From positions 14,110,519 through 14,174,518 of the forward strand of contig JADWOT020000006.1 of the NCBI GenBank assembly GCA_036345935.2: a DNA stretch of 64,000 nucleotides, given 5' to 3'. The notes beneath the pieces were generated by a model, which saw nothing but the letters and a program-made list of their open reading frames with translations, had not been told where the DNA came from and searched no databases. Of the stretch, positions 1-12,918 are shown in pieces. This DNA is from Taenia hydatigena (taxonomy: Eukaryota; Platyhelminthes; Cestoda; Cyclophyllidea; Taeniidae). Every line of letters starts with the position of its first letter. The stretch's first letter is position 1. The position numbers and the translations under genes were made by a program.

Positions 1-558
1 TTGTTTTCTTGGTAGCTTTCTCACTCTCTCCCTCTCACAAGCCATTCTTGAGGCTGTGGCTTGAGAAAACTGCCACGTAAAAGCTACGGCGATGATATGT
101 AAAACACCTCCATCCTCACAGCATGGCACCGGCATTTCACTGCCACCTGACTCGAAGAGAGGTCACTTCGAATAGAAAATCTTCAGAGCAACACTTGGAA
201 ACATACGCTATCACGTGTAAGCGCATTGTGCATTGCTCTCGCAAAGCACTTAACAAACTCTTTAGCACTGCAAAGGCGCATATAGGCATCATAAAATTTC
301 CATATATATTTCCTTTATTGTTAATCTTCGGCACAATTCGCAGTCATCAACGAACAAACAAGGAATGAGTGTGAACACATATAACAAAAACATTAGTAGG
401 GTTAAGTTTTGTAGCACCTTCAAACGTCAATCACTCTGTTTTAAAGGATACAATCTTCTAATTATGGCAGAATCTGTGATTTTTTAGGGAGAGACTGTCA
501 CTTTCTATGGATTGAATGATCGATGATTTTCTATGTCTGAGAGTCGTTCGTTTTTAAG

Positions 559-1680
559 GTCTGGTTCCAGAACCGTCGCGCAAAACATCGCAAACAGGAG
601 AAGCAGCAACGCGCTCAGCAACAGCAGCAACAACAGGCCCATGCCCTGGCGCTGCAGCAGCAACAACACCATAATCACCAGCATCACCACCACCAGCAGC
701 AACAGCAGCAAGCCGTTCAACAATCGTTTTCCACACCCAGCTACCACCAACTCGGCGCAGTGTTGGAGACACAAGTGGGCATGTACCGCTCCGCCGCGAC
801 GGCATACACCGCTCCGACCCCTTCAACCATGTATCCTTTCGCATACACTCAGACTGCAAACTTCGTGGAGCCGCTTCCCGCAGCCTCACTCTTCGGCACT
901 CTCGAGAGGAAGATAGAGAACGTCGAGGAAGGCAACGGGAAACGCGAACCATCCTCTGCGGCAACAGGAGAGCAACAGACTTCCTCCCCAAAGGAAGCGA
1001 TGATCATTAAGAAGGAGAGCATTCTTTTAGAAAGCGGATCTATTGGTCAGTTGGATGCTGAGGAGGAGGAAGGTGGTGATGTAGGCGGAGGAAGTGAGGA
1101 GGAGGAGGGGGAGGAGGACGAGGAGGACGAGGATGACGATGAGGAGGGTGAGCCTACTTCACCAAAGGTGGCCAGGTTGGAGAACTGGTCACCCACCGAG
1201 GATAAGACAGACAACGGCATGGGAGAGGTAAAACCCGTAACCACTGCTCTGCCTCCGCAATCCGAGGTCCCCAATTACATACCATCATCTCAGTGTTTCT
1301 CGTCGAACGCCCTTACTGAGATCCCTACAGCTCAAATGATATCCTACCAAATTTACGGACAATTTCCTTCCCAATACCATCCACATATGGTACCACCGCC
1401 ACCGCTACCCTCTCATGGACCCGGACACCACCCGATCTACACTTCGCTGGCTAGTGACACCACGGAGATAGCTAACGACGTCAGTAATACCACTGGCATT
1501 CATTTTCCACCTCCTCTCAGTATTGAGAATTCAATCACTTCTGTAAAGGGTCAAACCATTTCGGCCATGGCAAGTCAATGGCAAAATGTGGCAAGTTCTT
1601 TTACCTCAAACACGCTGTTGGCTGAGTTATACTCTAAACAAGTACTCTTGGTTCCTAAACACAAATATATTAAGAGATAA
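559..1680 (+). CDS. Paired-like homeodomain transcription factor, last exon (5' part outside window)
   Basis: The exon opens after a pyrimidine-rich acceptor (AG at 557-558) in phase 0 with VWFQNRRAKHRKQEK. This is the end of homeodomain helix 3, about positions 47 to 60. Gln at position 50 and the RKQE(K/N/R) tail point to the paired-like class. SHOX- and PHOX2-type proteins are closest by eye, but the subclass is not secure. Gln- and His-rich tracts follow at once, then a region rich in Ser, Pro and Tyr, then a strongly acidic Glu/Asp/Gly stretch encoded at about 1059-1152, and a Pro/His-rich tail. The stop codon is TAA at 1678-1680. I see no OAR motif at the C-terminus. The exon encodes 373 residues. 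The first two homeodomain helices are not in bases 1-558, so the preceding exon lies upstream. The protein would bind DNA in the nucleus; its targets are unknown. Confidence 0.85.
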   Translation, partial: VWFQNRRAKHRKQEKQQRAQQQQQQQAHALALQQQQHHNHQHHHHQQQQQQAVQQSFSTPSYHQLGAVLETQVGMYRSAATAYTAPTPSTMYPFAYTQTANFVEPLPAASLFGTLERKIENVEEGNGKREPSSAATGEQQTSSPKEAMIIKKESILLESGSIGQLDAEEEEGGDVGGGSEEEEGEEDEEDEDDDEEGEPTSPKVARLENWSPTEDKTDNGMGEVKPVTTALPPQSEVPNYIPSSQCFSSNALTEIPTAQMISYQIYGQFPSQYHPHMVPPPPLPSHGPGHHPIYTSLASDTTEIANDVSNTTGIHFPPPLSIENSITSVKGQTISAMASQWQNVASSFTSNTLLAELYSKQVLLVPKHKYIKR

Positions 1681-4315
1681 TGGCATCTCCACGACGTCCT
1701 GATGGTGGATCGACAGTATCGCGTGACAGTAAGGGACAACACCTGATTCTCGCTCAGCTGAATTAATGGCCATGTCTGGACAAAATTACTGCTTTCAAAA
1801 TGCACATTCTTCAGTTATTTTTAGCATTACCAGGATCGTAAAATAAGATTTGCATAGCTGTTTACAAATTGTACTACTCGATTAGTATGTTTACGCACAT
1901 ATGCACAAATCAGTATGGAATTAGCTGAAGACAAAACTTGGGAATCAATCATGTAAGTTGGGAATGCAGATGTGCCAGAGACCACCTGCAATGCTTCACA
2001 TAATCTTTCAGATCACTTATGCTATCATCAAGGTTTCATTTGCATTAAAAAATACTGCCCAAGTGAAGGTGCCAAAAGTTAAAATTGCTCGTTGCATGCT
2101 GAATTGATCAGAGAATGAAATTTTTACCCTAATGATTGATTACCAGTTATGGATGCGATGTGAGAGCAGTTGGGTTAATGACGGAAGTATGTGCTTTCGG
2201 TTAGGTTGGCGATCCGAACAAGAACACTTAAGATCTCGTCATGTTAAAGGTGGTTTTGAGGTGAGTTTAAAGGCGTGCAATTGTGGATCGTGTTTTTTGA
2301 TGCGTGCATTTTTGGTGCATCATCTGTCGCATTATCTCTTGTCTTACGTCTTGCACTAGTAAGTCTCTCCTTTCGGTTCCTCTTCATAGTTCTCTTTTCA
2401 GTGACAGGCGACTCCACTACGCGTTTACTTCACTCCAATTTTTTTCGCAGTTTAGTCTATTCTCTCCTTGTTTTATAAGTGTATTGAATGAACCACTTAT
2501 TAGGTGTATAATGCGCAAGCTGAACAGGACTTGAGTCAGAGTGGCGTTTTTAAAATGGAATCTACTTCGCGCACTAGCCACCTTTGCTAACTTGACGAGA
2601 TCCAGCCTAACATCTCAACAGTGACTTCTTTTCTTAAAAAGAATAATTGCTTGCAAATAAATGGGTATATTTAGTTGCGTCATGTACGTTGTCCTTATTC
2701 ATTAGTTGTTTTCGTGTTGGAACGTAAATCTTTAAAAGGTTATATCCCACATTAGTGCACGAGCTTTATTTGGATCTGTTAGGATGCATACCCCTTCTCA
2801 TCGCTTTCATCCACTGAGTTGCAAAAAAATATAAGCTGTTAGGCAGAAGGCCCAATATTAAGCATTGTATCTTAATTAGCTTCGTGGAGACAGCTAAATC
2901 CAGGCACAATCCTATTCTAATCAATGAAACATCTACTGGTTAATTCTATCCTGATCAATCATCATTCATTCCATTTCTTTATCTACCCATCCATTCATCT
3001 CCTTACTCATTCATTCTTTGATTCATATTTGTGTCCAAGTAGAAGGGAACCAGAGTTACTTATGAATAGGTGCAGAATATCATGCCCAAAAAATGACTTT
3101 AATAAACGTTTTAAAAATAATTATCGAACTGATGGGAGTAATTGTAGGAAAATTCTATTTTTATAATTGGTCTTTTTGTAAAATAGTGAAGTGCTGCTGC
3201 CTTTGAACCATATTAACATTCGAATACCAAAAAAATTACGTACTGTCTACTATCTAAACTTCAGTAAACAGAAATTTTTCAATTGTTCGAACAATAGGAC
3301 GATGCTAGAAGTCCCCTCCTCACTTGCTTATGATTAATACAAGCAGTACCTAAATATTGCTGGGTTAAATATTACTAAGGATACAATTGGAAGTGCAAAC
3401 CACACTTTATCCCTACCTCCATGTTAACGCTCTACTGTTTCAGGGGGTATGATTCGCAGGCTCTTATTTGCGCAATATGCACCTACAATATTACTTCATT
3501 TGAACGCAATGGTATTCTTTTCTATATTTACGACTAATCTCAGCATGAGTAGTAAGAATTTTCAGCATAAGGGTGTTTATTCGTACCTTGTGTTTCTTAT
3601 GAGTTTCGCCTCAGCGATGATTTTTTCCCTAGAAAAATACAAGATTAACAGATGCAGCGCTCCATGGTTACGGTGAACGGAAATTGAAACACACAAGTTG
3701 CCACACTCTAGCATAAAATTCAACATCTATTGACATTGATGTTTAGGTAGAGAGAGAACCAAAGTAACCCACTTGATGTCATGGATGAGGAACAGAGTAT
3801 TGGCATTCTGTGGAATTGGCAACAAATTCATGAGAGCGATGTTGACTAAGTGTGATTTGTGGTTGGTTTTCCCATATTCAGCGACATAAATGGCACTTTA
3901 AGTTCCTGTAACCGTAAACGGAGTCCCGCATCAACTCACTCTCATTCTCAAATTTTCAGTTAGACCTGCCGAGCAAAGCAAGCCATGTGACAGTTCCGTA
4001 CTGTTTCCCAAATTATACTTCTGTCGAGACTCCTTTTTCACACAGTTCATAAATTTGAGTCACCTTCACACGCCATGGAGTACATTTTCACAAAAGTAAA
4101 CTTCTCTTAAATCTCTCTGACTCTCGATAATTTACGTAGCTAAAGTTGCTGGTAATCATACTGTACGCGTGCAGATATATGCGTCACACAACTCTACATT
4201 AGCCTTGCCATCTCCGTTGGTTATGAAATACTTGAAACGCTTCCTTACAAGAAATCAAAAGAGTGGGCATAGTAACATGGCGATATGACATACACACTTC
4301 TTCTGCCTTTGACAG
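1681..4315. other. Non-coding, AT-rich stretch
   Basis: This covers the 3' UTR of the homeobox gene and intergenic DNA. The first clear AATAAA on the plus strand is near 2655, far downstream of the stop, so the poly(A) site is not assigned. Only short chance reading frames are present; I see no protein motifs. Confidence 0.5.
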
Positions 4316-4438
4316 ACGAATGCCGACCCGGCTGAGTGGTTTCTGCCTACCAATGGGACAGCAATGCCCATCCAGACTGCTGCAGCGGTGGCCTACGGTA
4401 CGCCTATGGGCAATGCTTTTCTACATCCTCACATATGA
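4316..4438 (+). CDS. Candidate small terminal exon, unknown gene
   Basis: A good acceptor (pyrimidine-rich tract, then TTTGACAG ending at 4315) precedes an open frame of 40 residues ending in TGA at 4436-4438. The predicted residues include WFLPTNGTAMP and a stretch rich in Ala, Pro and Gly, similar in style to the low-complexity tails of transcription factors. It could be the last exon of a gene whose other exons I cannot find, or an alternative 3' end of the upstream homeobox gene, since the phase-0 start would be compatible. Two other frames are also partly open here, so coding status is uncertain. A long pyrimidine-rich tract follows at about 4500-4770. Confidence 0.3.
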   Translation, partial: TNADPAEWFLPTNGTAMPIQTAAAVAYGTPMGNAFLHPHI

Positions 4439-7400
4439 AGGCCCACAGTGAAGTGAAAGAGACGTGCGCTGAAATATACCTCAAGCAATGCCGCATCCAC
4501 CGCTCTTATCCTTGTCACCAGCCTGTCCCAAGTCGTCTTCTACACACCTCCTCTCTTCCTCTTTCCTCCCTTTTCTCCGCTTCTTTACCTTTTCTTCCAC
4601 CCAGGAGGTGTGAGCGCACTCGCGGGCGGTACTCATTTTATTTTTTTACTGTGTTCGCACTACCTCGCTATAAGAAGTTAACAATCATGTGACGAAGCCC
4701 TACCTCTCTATCTCTTTCTCTGTGTTTCTCTTCTTCCACCACCTCCGCAACCTCCCCTGTCTCCACCATTGCCCGTTTTTTCTAATCCAATTATTATTAA
4801 CGTAAATAATATTGGTAAAGCAAAAGGGAGAAATCTCAGGTCTATAAATGATTTAATATTAATTTTCAAAAGTCTACTCCACAGTAACGCTTTCGTGTTT
4901 CCTAGGAGGTAAGAAGTTTTATCCCTATTTATTAGGTCTCTTCAATGAATTAAGAGGTGGCTCAGTTGGGTTACAAAGGCAGTAAGTTTTGTTTGAGAGC
5001 GGAGGTGGTTTGGAGCGAAAGAAGTAGGACGCAAATGGTCTGCATTAATATAAAATAGGCAATCATTTTATCCCAAGAATGTGACACTGTCAAAAGATAT
5101 TTTGAAGCATGCCCTTTAGTTAAGTGTCGCTTTTGGCACTCCTTGACCACATTCATGTCGGCAGGACTTGTAATTCCCTGAATTTACTCCTTGCGCAATA
5201 AGAACTAAGGATACGTAAATTCAGGTAGTAATGACTGCAATATTTATAGGTGGTGGTGTGGACTAGTATCATTGTGTTCCAATGACGCAAAGGATGGCAT
5301 AGAGTCAGAGACTTATGCGGTGAGGGTCACACCCAGTAAATCGTGTGATCCGTTGATCCTTCAGTGCCACGGGCGTTACAAACTGCATCAGATACAGCAT
5401 CAGTAAAGGACCTTGCTAAATTCAAAACGGCTTTTATCGAAGAAAACGGTCTGCAAGAAAAGTAATTTATGCAAGTCATTCTTTGGATAAGAAACAAACA
5501 ATTAGTAGCACGTATACACGACAAATTCTTGCGCTGAAAATCAGATGCTTGAGTAAGAGTCTGCAAGTCAAACTAAAGATTTACGCTCTGGGACTTCTTA
5601 GTTCGGTAAGTTTCAGTTAATAAGTATGCATTTCGAGTTTTACTGTAGTTTACATTAGGTTGATTACCTTTTCATCCAGGGAATACCACTGATCCGCAGA
5701 CCATAAGGCCAGTTCGGATGGGAAAGTCTCCCGATCACTGCTCAAAACAGGAGTCATGCAGCGAAACCAAAACCTGAAGAGGGACACTTGTCGTGAATTG
5801 CCTACTGGCCACTTCTAACTAAATTGTCACTGTTTCCAACAGTCCTTGCTCTATCACGGACAGGAATGGCACCATTCATTTATGGAACAAAAAGATATAG
5901 ATAGATGTTCCGCTTTGGATGAAGAATGAAAAGCATTTAATTTAACCTTCCTATTCACAACAAAGGACGCAAAAACTTCACTTGCTAGTGTTAAATGTCA
6001 TTACAGTTTTCGCATGTGAACATTTCGCGGATTGGCAAACAATGCTAAATTGATGTGAGTGGAGTACACACGGTGGGGATCGTTTGAAATTGCCCAGTTC
6101 ACTGTATAAGTAGACTGAATGGACTAGCATTTGCAAAAGAATGGAGAACCTTACTGGGCATCCATGCAAGGAAAACCTTACATACCCTGTAGCCAACGCT
6201 TCTAGAATTTCGTTTACTCTAACAACAGAGTGCACTTAAGGTTAATTCTCACCCTAATCCACGAAAGTTGCCTTCCTCACTCGCATCTTGGAGGTGTGGG
6301 TCAATCAATCCGTGCATCGTCAAGGTCTAAGCGCAATTCTTCTTCGTTGTGGGCAGTCACTTTGTTTCTAAGCGAACACCAATGAGCCTCTTGTAAAAAG
6401 TGAACCTTTCTGGAAAGTAACGTCAATTTTATTTCTTTTTAAATTATGATAATTTGTTTGGCTAAGGCCTAAATCCGTTTTGACATCTCGTTACCACGTA
6501 AGTGCACTGCACCCACCAAGATGCATGTTTGGGCACTTTTTGTGGATGGGCGGATGGCGGAACGAGGCGAAACAAAAGCGGTGTAACATCGGGCAAGGAA
6601 CGCGTTTGGGGTGTGTGCCTCCCTTCGTGCAGTAAAGGAGCACCTAGCGAATGCTTGCAATTAAAGGTAGCTTGTCCATTGTTACTTAAGGTGCAATAAA
6701 TACCATTCGTGAGTGGAATGGCTTCCACTCCTTCCAGGAGGATGATCACGACTTTGCACAGCCTAGTGGATGTCCATTCTGCTGAACAGAACATCCCACT
6801 TATTGATGCTATTCTCGAGTTCGATCTTCTGCCGATGATCTTTTGGCGACTTGAAATAGCTTGTTAGCAAGCAACGTGTACCGCAAAGTACTTTTGTGGT
6901 AACACCTAGTGCATGTCATAATAAAAACTAAAGACAATTCCTTGGTGTGTTATTGAAAGCACTAAAAGTTCAGTACTGCAAGCAATTCTTAGCATGCCCT
7001 CTGGATAGAATTATGATTCAGCACTTCTGTAAAAAAAATTCGTACGGCTATGACTTCTAGCTAACACAAAAGCTGCATTATGGGTCTGCTTAATGTTTTG
7101 CACGTCATTTTCCTGAATACTTTGCTCAAAACTGTCTTTACCAGTAGTCAAGTCTTCCTTACTCAAAGATGAGATGCCATGAGCGATTTTAGCAAATGAC
7201 ACTTGCAAGGAACTGCGATGCCGATTCTCCTGGCATGCGATTTGAAAGCCGATGCTACGCGTCAGGGGCACTGGGGCATTTCAGGAGTGTAAGAAAATTC
7301 AGAGCGTAAAAGTTGGCATCTAATCTTTAAATCTTCCGCGGCTGATTTAATGCCTGAGGTAAAGCGTACCAGTGAGGCGGATTAAATTGCCATGACTCCG

Positions 7401-8880
7401 AGGGCAGACGACACGAACATCATGCACACGACCTGAGCGTCGCCCCCACAGGCCGACCCAGAAACGGCACCGCAGATACCAGCATCACAGTTGCATGCAG
7501 TGCATTAATACAACACGACTGTGCGTACTTAATAGCTTTTTCTTTCGCTGAGATCAAAGGCGTCTCAGCAGTATCGAATGCCTGGTTTCGAGTAACTATG
7601 GGGACTCGCCAAGTTGTAACTATTCATGGTCGATGAGTATGCCGAATTTCAGACCATAATCAGTGACCTGTGGCACGTTGGGTGGACTGTGGATGACTGA
7701 AAGAACGAGCGTTATCATCATCCTCCGGAAGATAGGCATAGGGAACTGAAACTAAGCTGTCAATTAGGATTTCGTTACCGTTTAAGTTTTGCTAAGTGTC
7801 ATTCACTTCTGTGTACGCATCAATGACCTCCATTTTATTCATCGGATGTCAGTCTGCAAGCACACATTCTAATGCTGACCCGTGAAAAAAATCACCACCA
7901 GCCCTGCTCATTATGCAAAAAGACTAAGCATTTGGACACGCTGCTTGTGCTTAAAACCAGTACAGTGAATGGAGTAGATTTTTATGTGTCACAACAGCCA
8001 TCAATCCAAATAACTAGTTGTTGTGATGTGGAATGAGAAGGGCCATTTATCACCGAAGCACCTTCAAAAATTAATATGGAATTTGTGGATGATTTGAAAG
8101 CAGTAGGTTGGAGAAGTAACATTTTGGGTTGGCGATAACAGGAGGTACCCCTTTGAGGGTTATCTCCAATCTGTGCCGTCGCTCCGTTTGCCGATCCTCA
8201 AAATGTCAGCCATTTTTCTCTACTGAAATTCAAAAAAGCCCGATAACTTGAACAAAAGACCAAAAGTGGCCTATCGTGTTAATTTTAACTTCAGCTGACG
8301 ATCATGTAGAATGTGGCAAAGTCATTTTTCAATGACTTAGCACTTCGAATTGGACGAGAAATCGATGTGCACAATGAGCTGAAAAACAAAAGCTTAACAA
8401 CAGAAGTACCAAGATCTACCACCAGGCTACATAGATAAACGTTAAACATTTGCATAAGGTTTTGAATTTCATTTTCGCTCCTCCATTCGTCAATCACCCA
8501 TCCTGTGTTGAATGGTCAGATTTTAACTACATCTAGTTGTTATGGCAAAGAATTGTGATTATTTATTCTTACATTGATTAATCCGATCAGCTAATCATCG
8601 CCAGAGCGGTAGCACTCAATGCTGAACATAATGAACGCAAAAAAGAGCTAATTTAGGAATCATTTCAGAAAATGGGGTCATCACGTACACATCAACTTAT
8701 GGAACCTAGTAATAACTGTGTAAAAACCTTTTTATTCCTTCCTCTCGGCAATTAAAACGAGAACAAGAGTCCTGAACGCATATTGTCAATTTACTACATA
8801 TTTCTTACTTTGTTGCTTAATTCGCACGCCTATCTTTTAAAGGAATCGAACTGTGTAAAGGCTTAAAAATGCCACTATTT
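4439..8880. other. Non-coding stretch
   Basis: Pyrimidine-rich DNA occupies about 4500-4770. The rest is AT-rich with scattered short frames. A small GC-rich island lies at about 7380-7510, where neither strand gives a convincing exon. I see no RNA genes or repeats. Confidence 0.5.
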
Positions 8881-8929
8881 ATGTGGCATCATAACGAGAG
8901 CATGAATGCGACAATACAAATCGTCTGTT

Positions 8930-9467
8930 CACGAAAGTCCCTTATCGAGAAATGGACAGCATGGTGACGCGGTGCACGAAGCGAGTTGCGCGGTGTCCGA
9001 ACCTGCATCGATTGCCTGCCACACTGACGCGTGTCGTGTGCGCGTGTGCACGCACGCGCGTGCCTGCGTACAGGAAAACAAAGTGCCGACACATCCAGAC
9101 GCCCAATCGATTCCTTCGCGCGTCAGGACGTACCAACGTGGATGCATGCGGATCAGCGAGGCAGCCAGGCCAATGGTGGGCGCGTGGGCACACTCGCTTC
9201 CCCTTCTGCAGACGCGCCCCTTACCAATAGCCGCCGTGACGACTTGGAGACTACTCCTTCACCCCTTTGAGGCCATTTCGATTCGAAGGATATAAAATCA
9301 GCTAACTGGATGGTCTACTCCGCACAGTGATGTCCCTAATCTCACTTTCCCTCCTGGGCGTCTGAGTTGAAGGCCGACTTTCGCATTAATCGAACTGCTG
9401 CGGATACATTTCGGTGGTATGCACAACGGTTCACACAGCAGTATTTTCAGTCGATCCGGTACTAAAG
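8930..9467 (+). promoter_or_regulatory. CpG-rich promoter with CCAAT and TATA boxes and a probable non-coding first exon
   Basis: CpG density rises sharply from about 8940 to 9250, in contrast with the flanks. Two CCAAT boxes (9170-9174 and 9224-9228) sit upstream of a TATA box (TATAAAA at 9291-9297), which predicts transcription starting near 9320. About 145 bases on, AAAG is followed by a strong donor GTACGT (GT at 9468-9469), as expected for a 5' UTR exon. The next plausible acceptor with a start codon just after it is at 12914, four bases before the TRIM-family ATG, so this is probably that gene's promoter. The link is inference. Confidence 0.55.
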
Positions 9468-12400
9468 GTACGTACTGCTGGGCTTCCTACTGTATTCAAT
9501 TTTTTCTAGCATAGTAATAAGCCTTGAAAAATTCTTCCATTGAAATATAACTGCCTGTTAGCAAGTAAATGTTGACAACCAGTACGAAACTCGTTCGGTA
9601 TAACTCCATTCAGCCGAACGATAACAAATATTTTAGCATTCTCCTCAGATGTGAAGTTGAAGGCTTTTACTGTCCTACCCAACAGACAGTGCAGAATATC
9701 CTCCACCAAAACGTATTTGGTTACTATTTATAAATTACGCTGATCACTCCTTGCTACGAGAGATGGAAATGTTTTCTTTTTGAAAGTATATAATCCAGAG
9801 GTGATGTGTTAGCATAACCTCTGGACATTGCAACTGGAGAGACTATGAAAACTTCTTCACTTCAATGCTAAAATGGTTTGTGTTTATGAAGATGTCTCAG
9901 AACTGCTAAATGAGCTTAAAAAAACTTAATAGGGTCTTAGGATTTCTGGACACGGTAATTGACAAATGGCAAGTCCTAGCACTCAATCGACTAGCGCTGA
10001 ACACAATTTTATGCATCATTACCGCTTGCGTTTTAACTTCTGTCAAATTACCTACCCTTTTTGTTTGTATTATGCAAATTAATATTTATAGCAGAAATTT
10101 CTGCCAATATTTCGCTAATAGTTTTGCTATTTTAAAGCTCGTACTTTAATTACTTATTTCCAGCATTGCCAGAGAGTTGGGCCCCATAAAGATTCGAATG
10201 TCTAAATATGCAATCCCTTAGCTTTGGTGAAGTTTGGATACCTTTAATTGGTTTTAACATCTGGTGTGGATGTGCTCCATGCCACTTTCGAATTCCCCAG
10301 ATAACTAGTTTGAACTCGAAAACATGAGAATAAATTGGATTGGGGTGCAAATTTCCCCACAGCCAAAGAAGTGAACACCTACGTTGAGAGTCTATTTTAA
10401 GCCGACCTCATCATCACATCCTGAGCTCCGGTAGGGTGGATTGCGCGAACGGTGAATGCAACGATCGCGCCGTCAACACGCAAAAGTGATAAGACAGTTA
10501 TTTATGCCGCAGCTAGTTTTGACAGGGCAGTTATCCCTCCAACCTTTGGAATTATTTTCAAAAAGCGAGCAGTTGTTGCCACCTTGATAAAGAAAAAAGC
10601 TACTAAAAATGTGCGAACTAAATCTACTTCAAGATGGTATGAAATTTTCATTTAAAAACACAATGGGAGTCTATTATTCTTTTCAGACTAGAAATCCCAA
10701 TTGGAGAATATTTTCAAACTCAGTTCTTACTCTTTAAGATGGACATTTTGGCAAATCGTAACCATGTCAAAACTGTTCGAATAGAAAATTCACATCTTCA
10801 TTCTTAGGGTTGCATAGATGGCTAAGCACCTTTTGGCTAAATAAAACTTTCCCGAAAAAAGACTACGGAAGTAGAAGCAAAAGAGTAGCCTTAATCATAT
10901 GTGCATTGCGGCTTTGGAATTAGAGGAAAATTTCAAATAACTATTACGTAACCGTTCAATTTTATGTGGATGAGACAGCGGAGGAGTAATACGAACCAAA
11001 ACAATTGTATTTATCCCTAAAATGTTTTAGCACAAAATCGAGCATGTGTATTTCTAAGGTTGTGAATCAGAACATGTTACCACCGCGATTTGTGTAAAAA
11101 AGCACCACCAGAGTTTATTGCGCCCGACCCTCCGGTTGGCACGCAACTTTGCTGTAGGTATGCCATAGAGCAGTGTCTGGTAGTTAAATCTCACCCCCAA
11201 CATCAGCCAACTGAGGCGTTTATTAAGTAAAAATGTGTCTCGCGTGGTAAACACTCAGTCCTTATGATCAAGTGGAACATGCCAGCTGGAATTTTTGATG
11301 ATAGTAACGCGAAGAAGTTTATACGGCCTCTGACTAAAGGGAGCAATTTCGTAGCCACAATCAAACACTGCACTTCTGCAGCTTTAGTCATACGCCGCTA
11401 ATTTTTAAGCACTGAAGATTTTCAACTGTCAGTGATCATACGCAACGGTGTATAGTTCCACAAAAGCCCAGTTCAAGATACGACTTTGATAGAAAAATAA
11501 GTATCATTTAAATGAATACACATATCAGTGCTTTTTGAAGAAATTTCGTCCAACCTATGTCCATCAGTAGCACAGCGTCATATTAGGGTGAGCCCTTACG
11601 CAGACACTCGCCCTCTGTTCCTTAAGTTCACACATCGCTAAAATCAGATTCTGTGAGAAAAATTAGCACAATTAAGAATTTCTGCAAGAACTTCTTAATT
11701 GTGCTATGAGTTTTTACAATTTTATAAGGTACAAAGAGACGAGAAAAATATGGGCTCTCCGTGTATCGTTACCTAATACCATTCTTAGTCTTTTAGTAGA
11801 AACCTTTGTTTGTCCTATGAGACTGAACATGAAAGTTTGGTCAACCTTACTACCAATGCGCTATTTTCGACGGATTTTTAATTCGCCATTGTGATTCGAA
11901 AATCGAACGGTCGAGTTCCATGTGTCACCTAGTTAAAACGAGACCCCAAAGCACATGCGCTTGCACCCTTAAATGAAGAGCCAGTAAATCTCTTTAGACC
12001 AGCCCATCCCATCATTGGTCAATGTACAAAGCTCTAGCCCTGAATAGTTCTCCTATCAGCTCTTGTTGCTGACTTGCAGTAGCTAGTGAAGAAATGCTCA
12101 TAGTGAAAATAGGGGTACACGACGAAGAAGGCTCTTAAAATGCATCGTTCCCGCAGTGATTCGGTAGTACTGCTGCACGTCCTTCAACTCCAAGAGTAAT
12201 GCAATCATTATTTTGCACGCATATCAGAAGCTACAAAAAGGGAAGTCATTTGACTTTTTAAAAACTCTAGTCAAACGCTTTCCTGTCAAAGAGCTTGTTG
12301 CCATAGATAGTAACGGGATAACAGAACAGTTGTCAATCAAAACACTTTGAATTATGCTCCGGATGACACCTCTTTGGCACTTTATTATAAGCGAAGGGTT

Positions 12401-12914
12401 CGAATTAATTTAAAAATTTGTTAAAATTAAATGGAAAATCTGCTAGCCAGTTGTTTGCATAATTTTGCTAAAATTAGGCGCCAACGTAATGGCTTCGACT
12501 TGGGGCTGATGAAGGACCAGAGTGCAATGAGTGTGAATGTAAAAGAAATCGTCCATTCGGTGGCTAGGGAAGCGCGTAGTAACTTGCAAAGAAATCCGTC
12601 TAAGTTGGTTCACATGCTTGTAACTGTCAAGCCTAGTTCATGCACCACATATCTAAGCAGGATTTAAAATAAAATCGTTGCCCAAAGCAATGGGATTATG
12701 GTGTTATGGTGGAAATCATGTTGCAAAAGACAGGTTACTTGGCATTTCCCATGGAGAATTGCCATGATAGTAGCAATAATACTGGTGTTAACGGGGTTTT
12801 TAGTAGATTGTACCTTTACTGAAATCTGCTACAAAAGTGTAATTACGATGTTATTAAAGGTTAGAGGTGGTAGGTAAGAAAAGAGTCTTTCACATACGTA
12901 ATTACCGGTTACAG
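9468..12914 (+). other. Probable 5' UTR intron of the TRIM-family gene
   Basis: This is the interval between the proposed donor at 9468 and the acceptor TTACAG ending at 12914. It is AT-rich with only short chance reading frames, and I recognise nothing in it. Confidence 0.4.
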
Positions 12915-12918
12915 AGCC

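Noticed and set aside
554..991. 145-codon open frame antisense to the homeobox exon
   Set aside because: It is the mirror of CAG-repeat coding DNA and has no start context or motifs; the sense strand carries the homeodomain.
7380..7510. GC-rich island with an acceptor-like CCCCCACAG
   Set aside because: The downstream frame is 18 codons with no family resemblance and the other strand gives nothing better.
8930..9295. Several overlapping open frames in the CpG-rich block
   Set aside because: They are open on both strands because of base composition; CCAAT and TATA boxes and a donor fit a promoter better.
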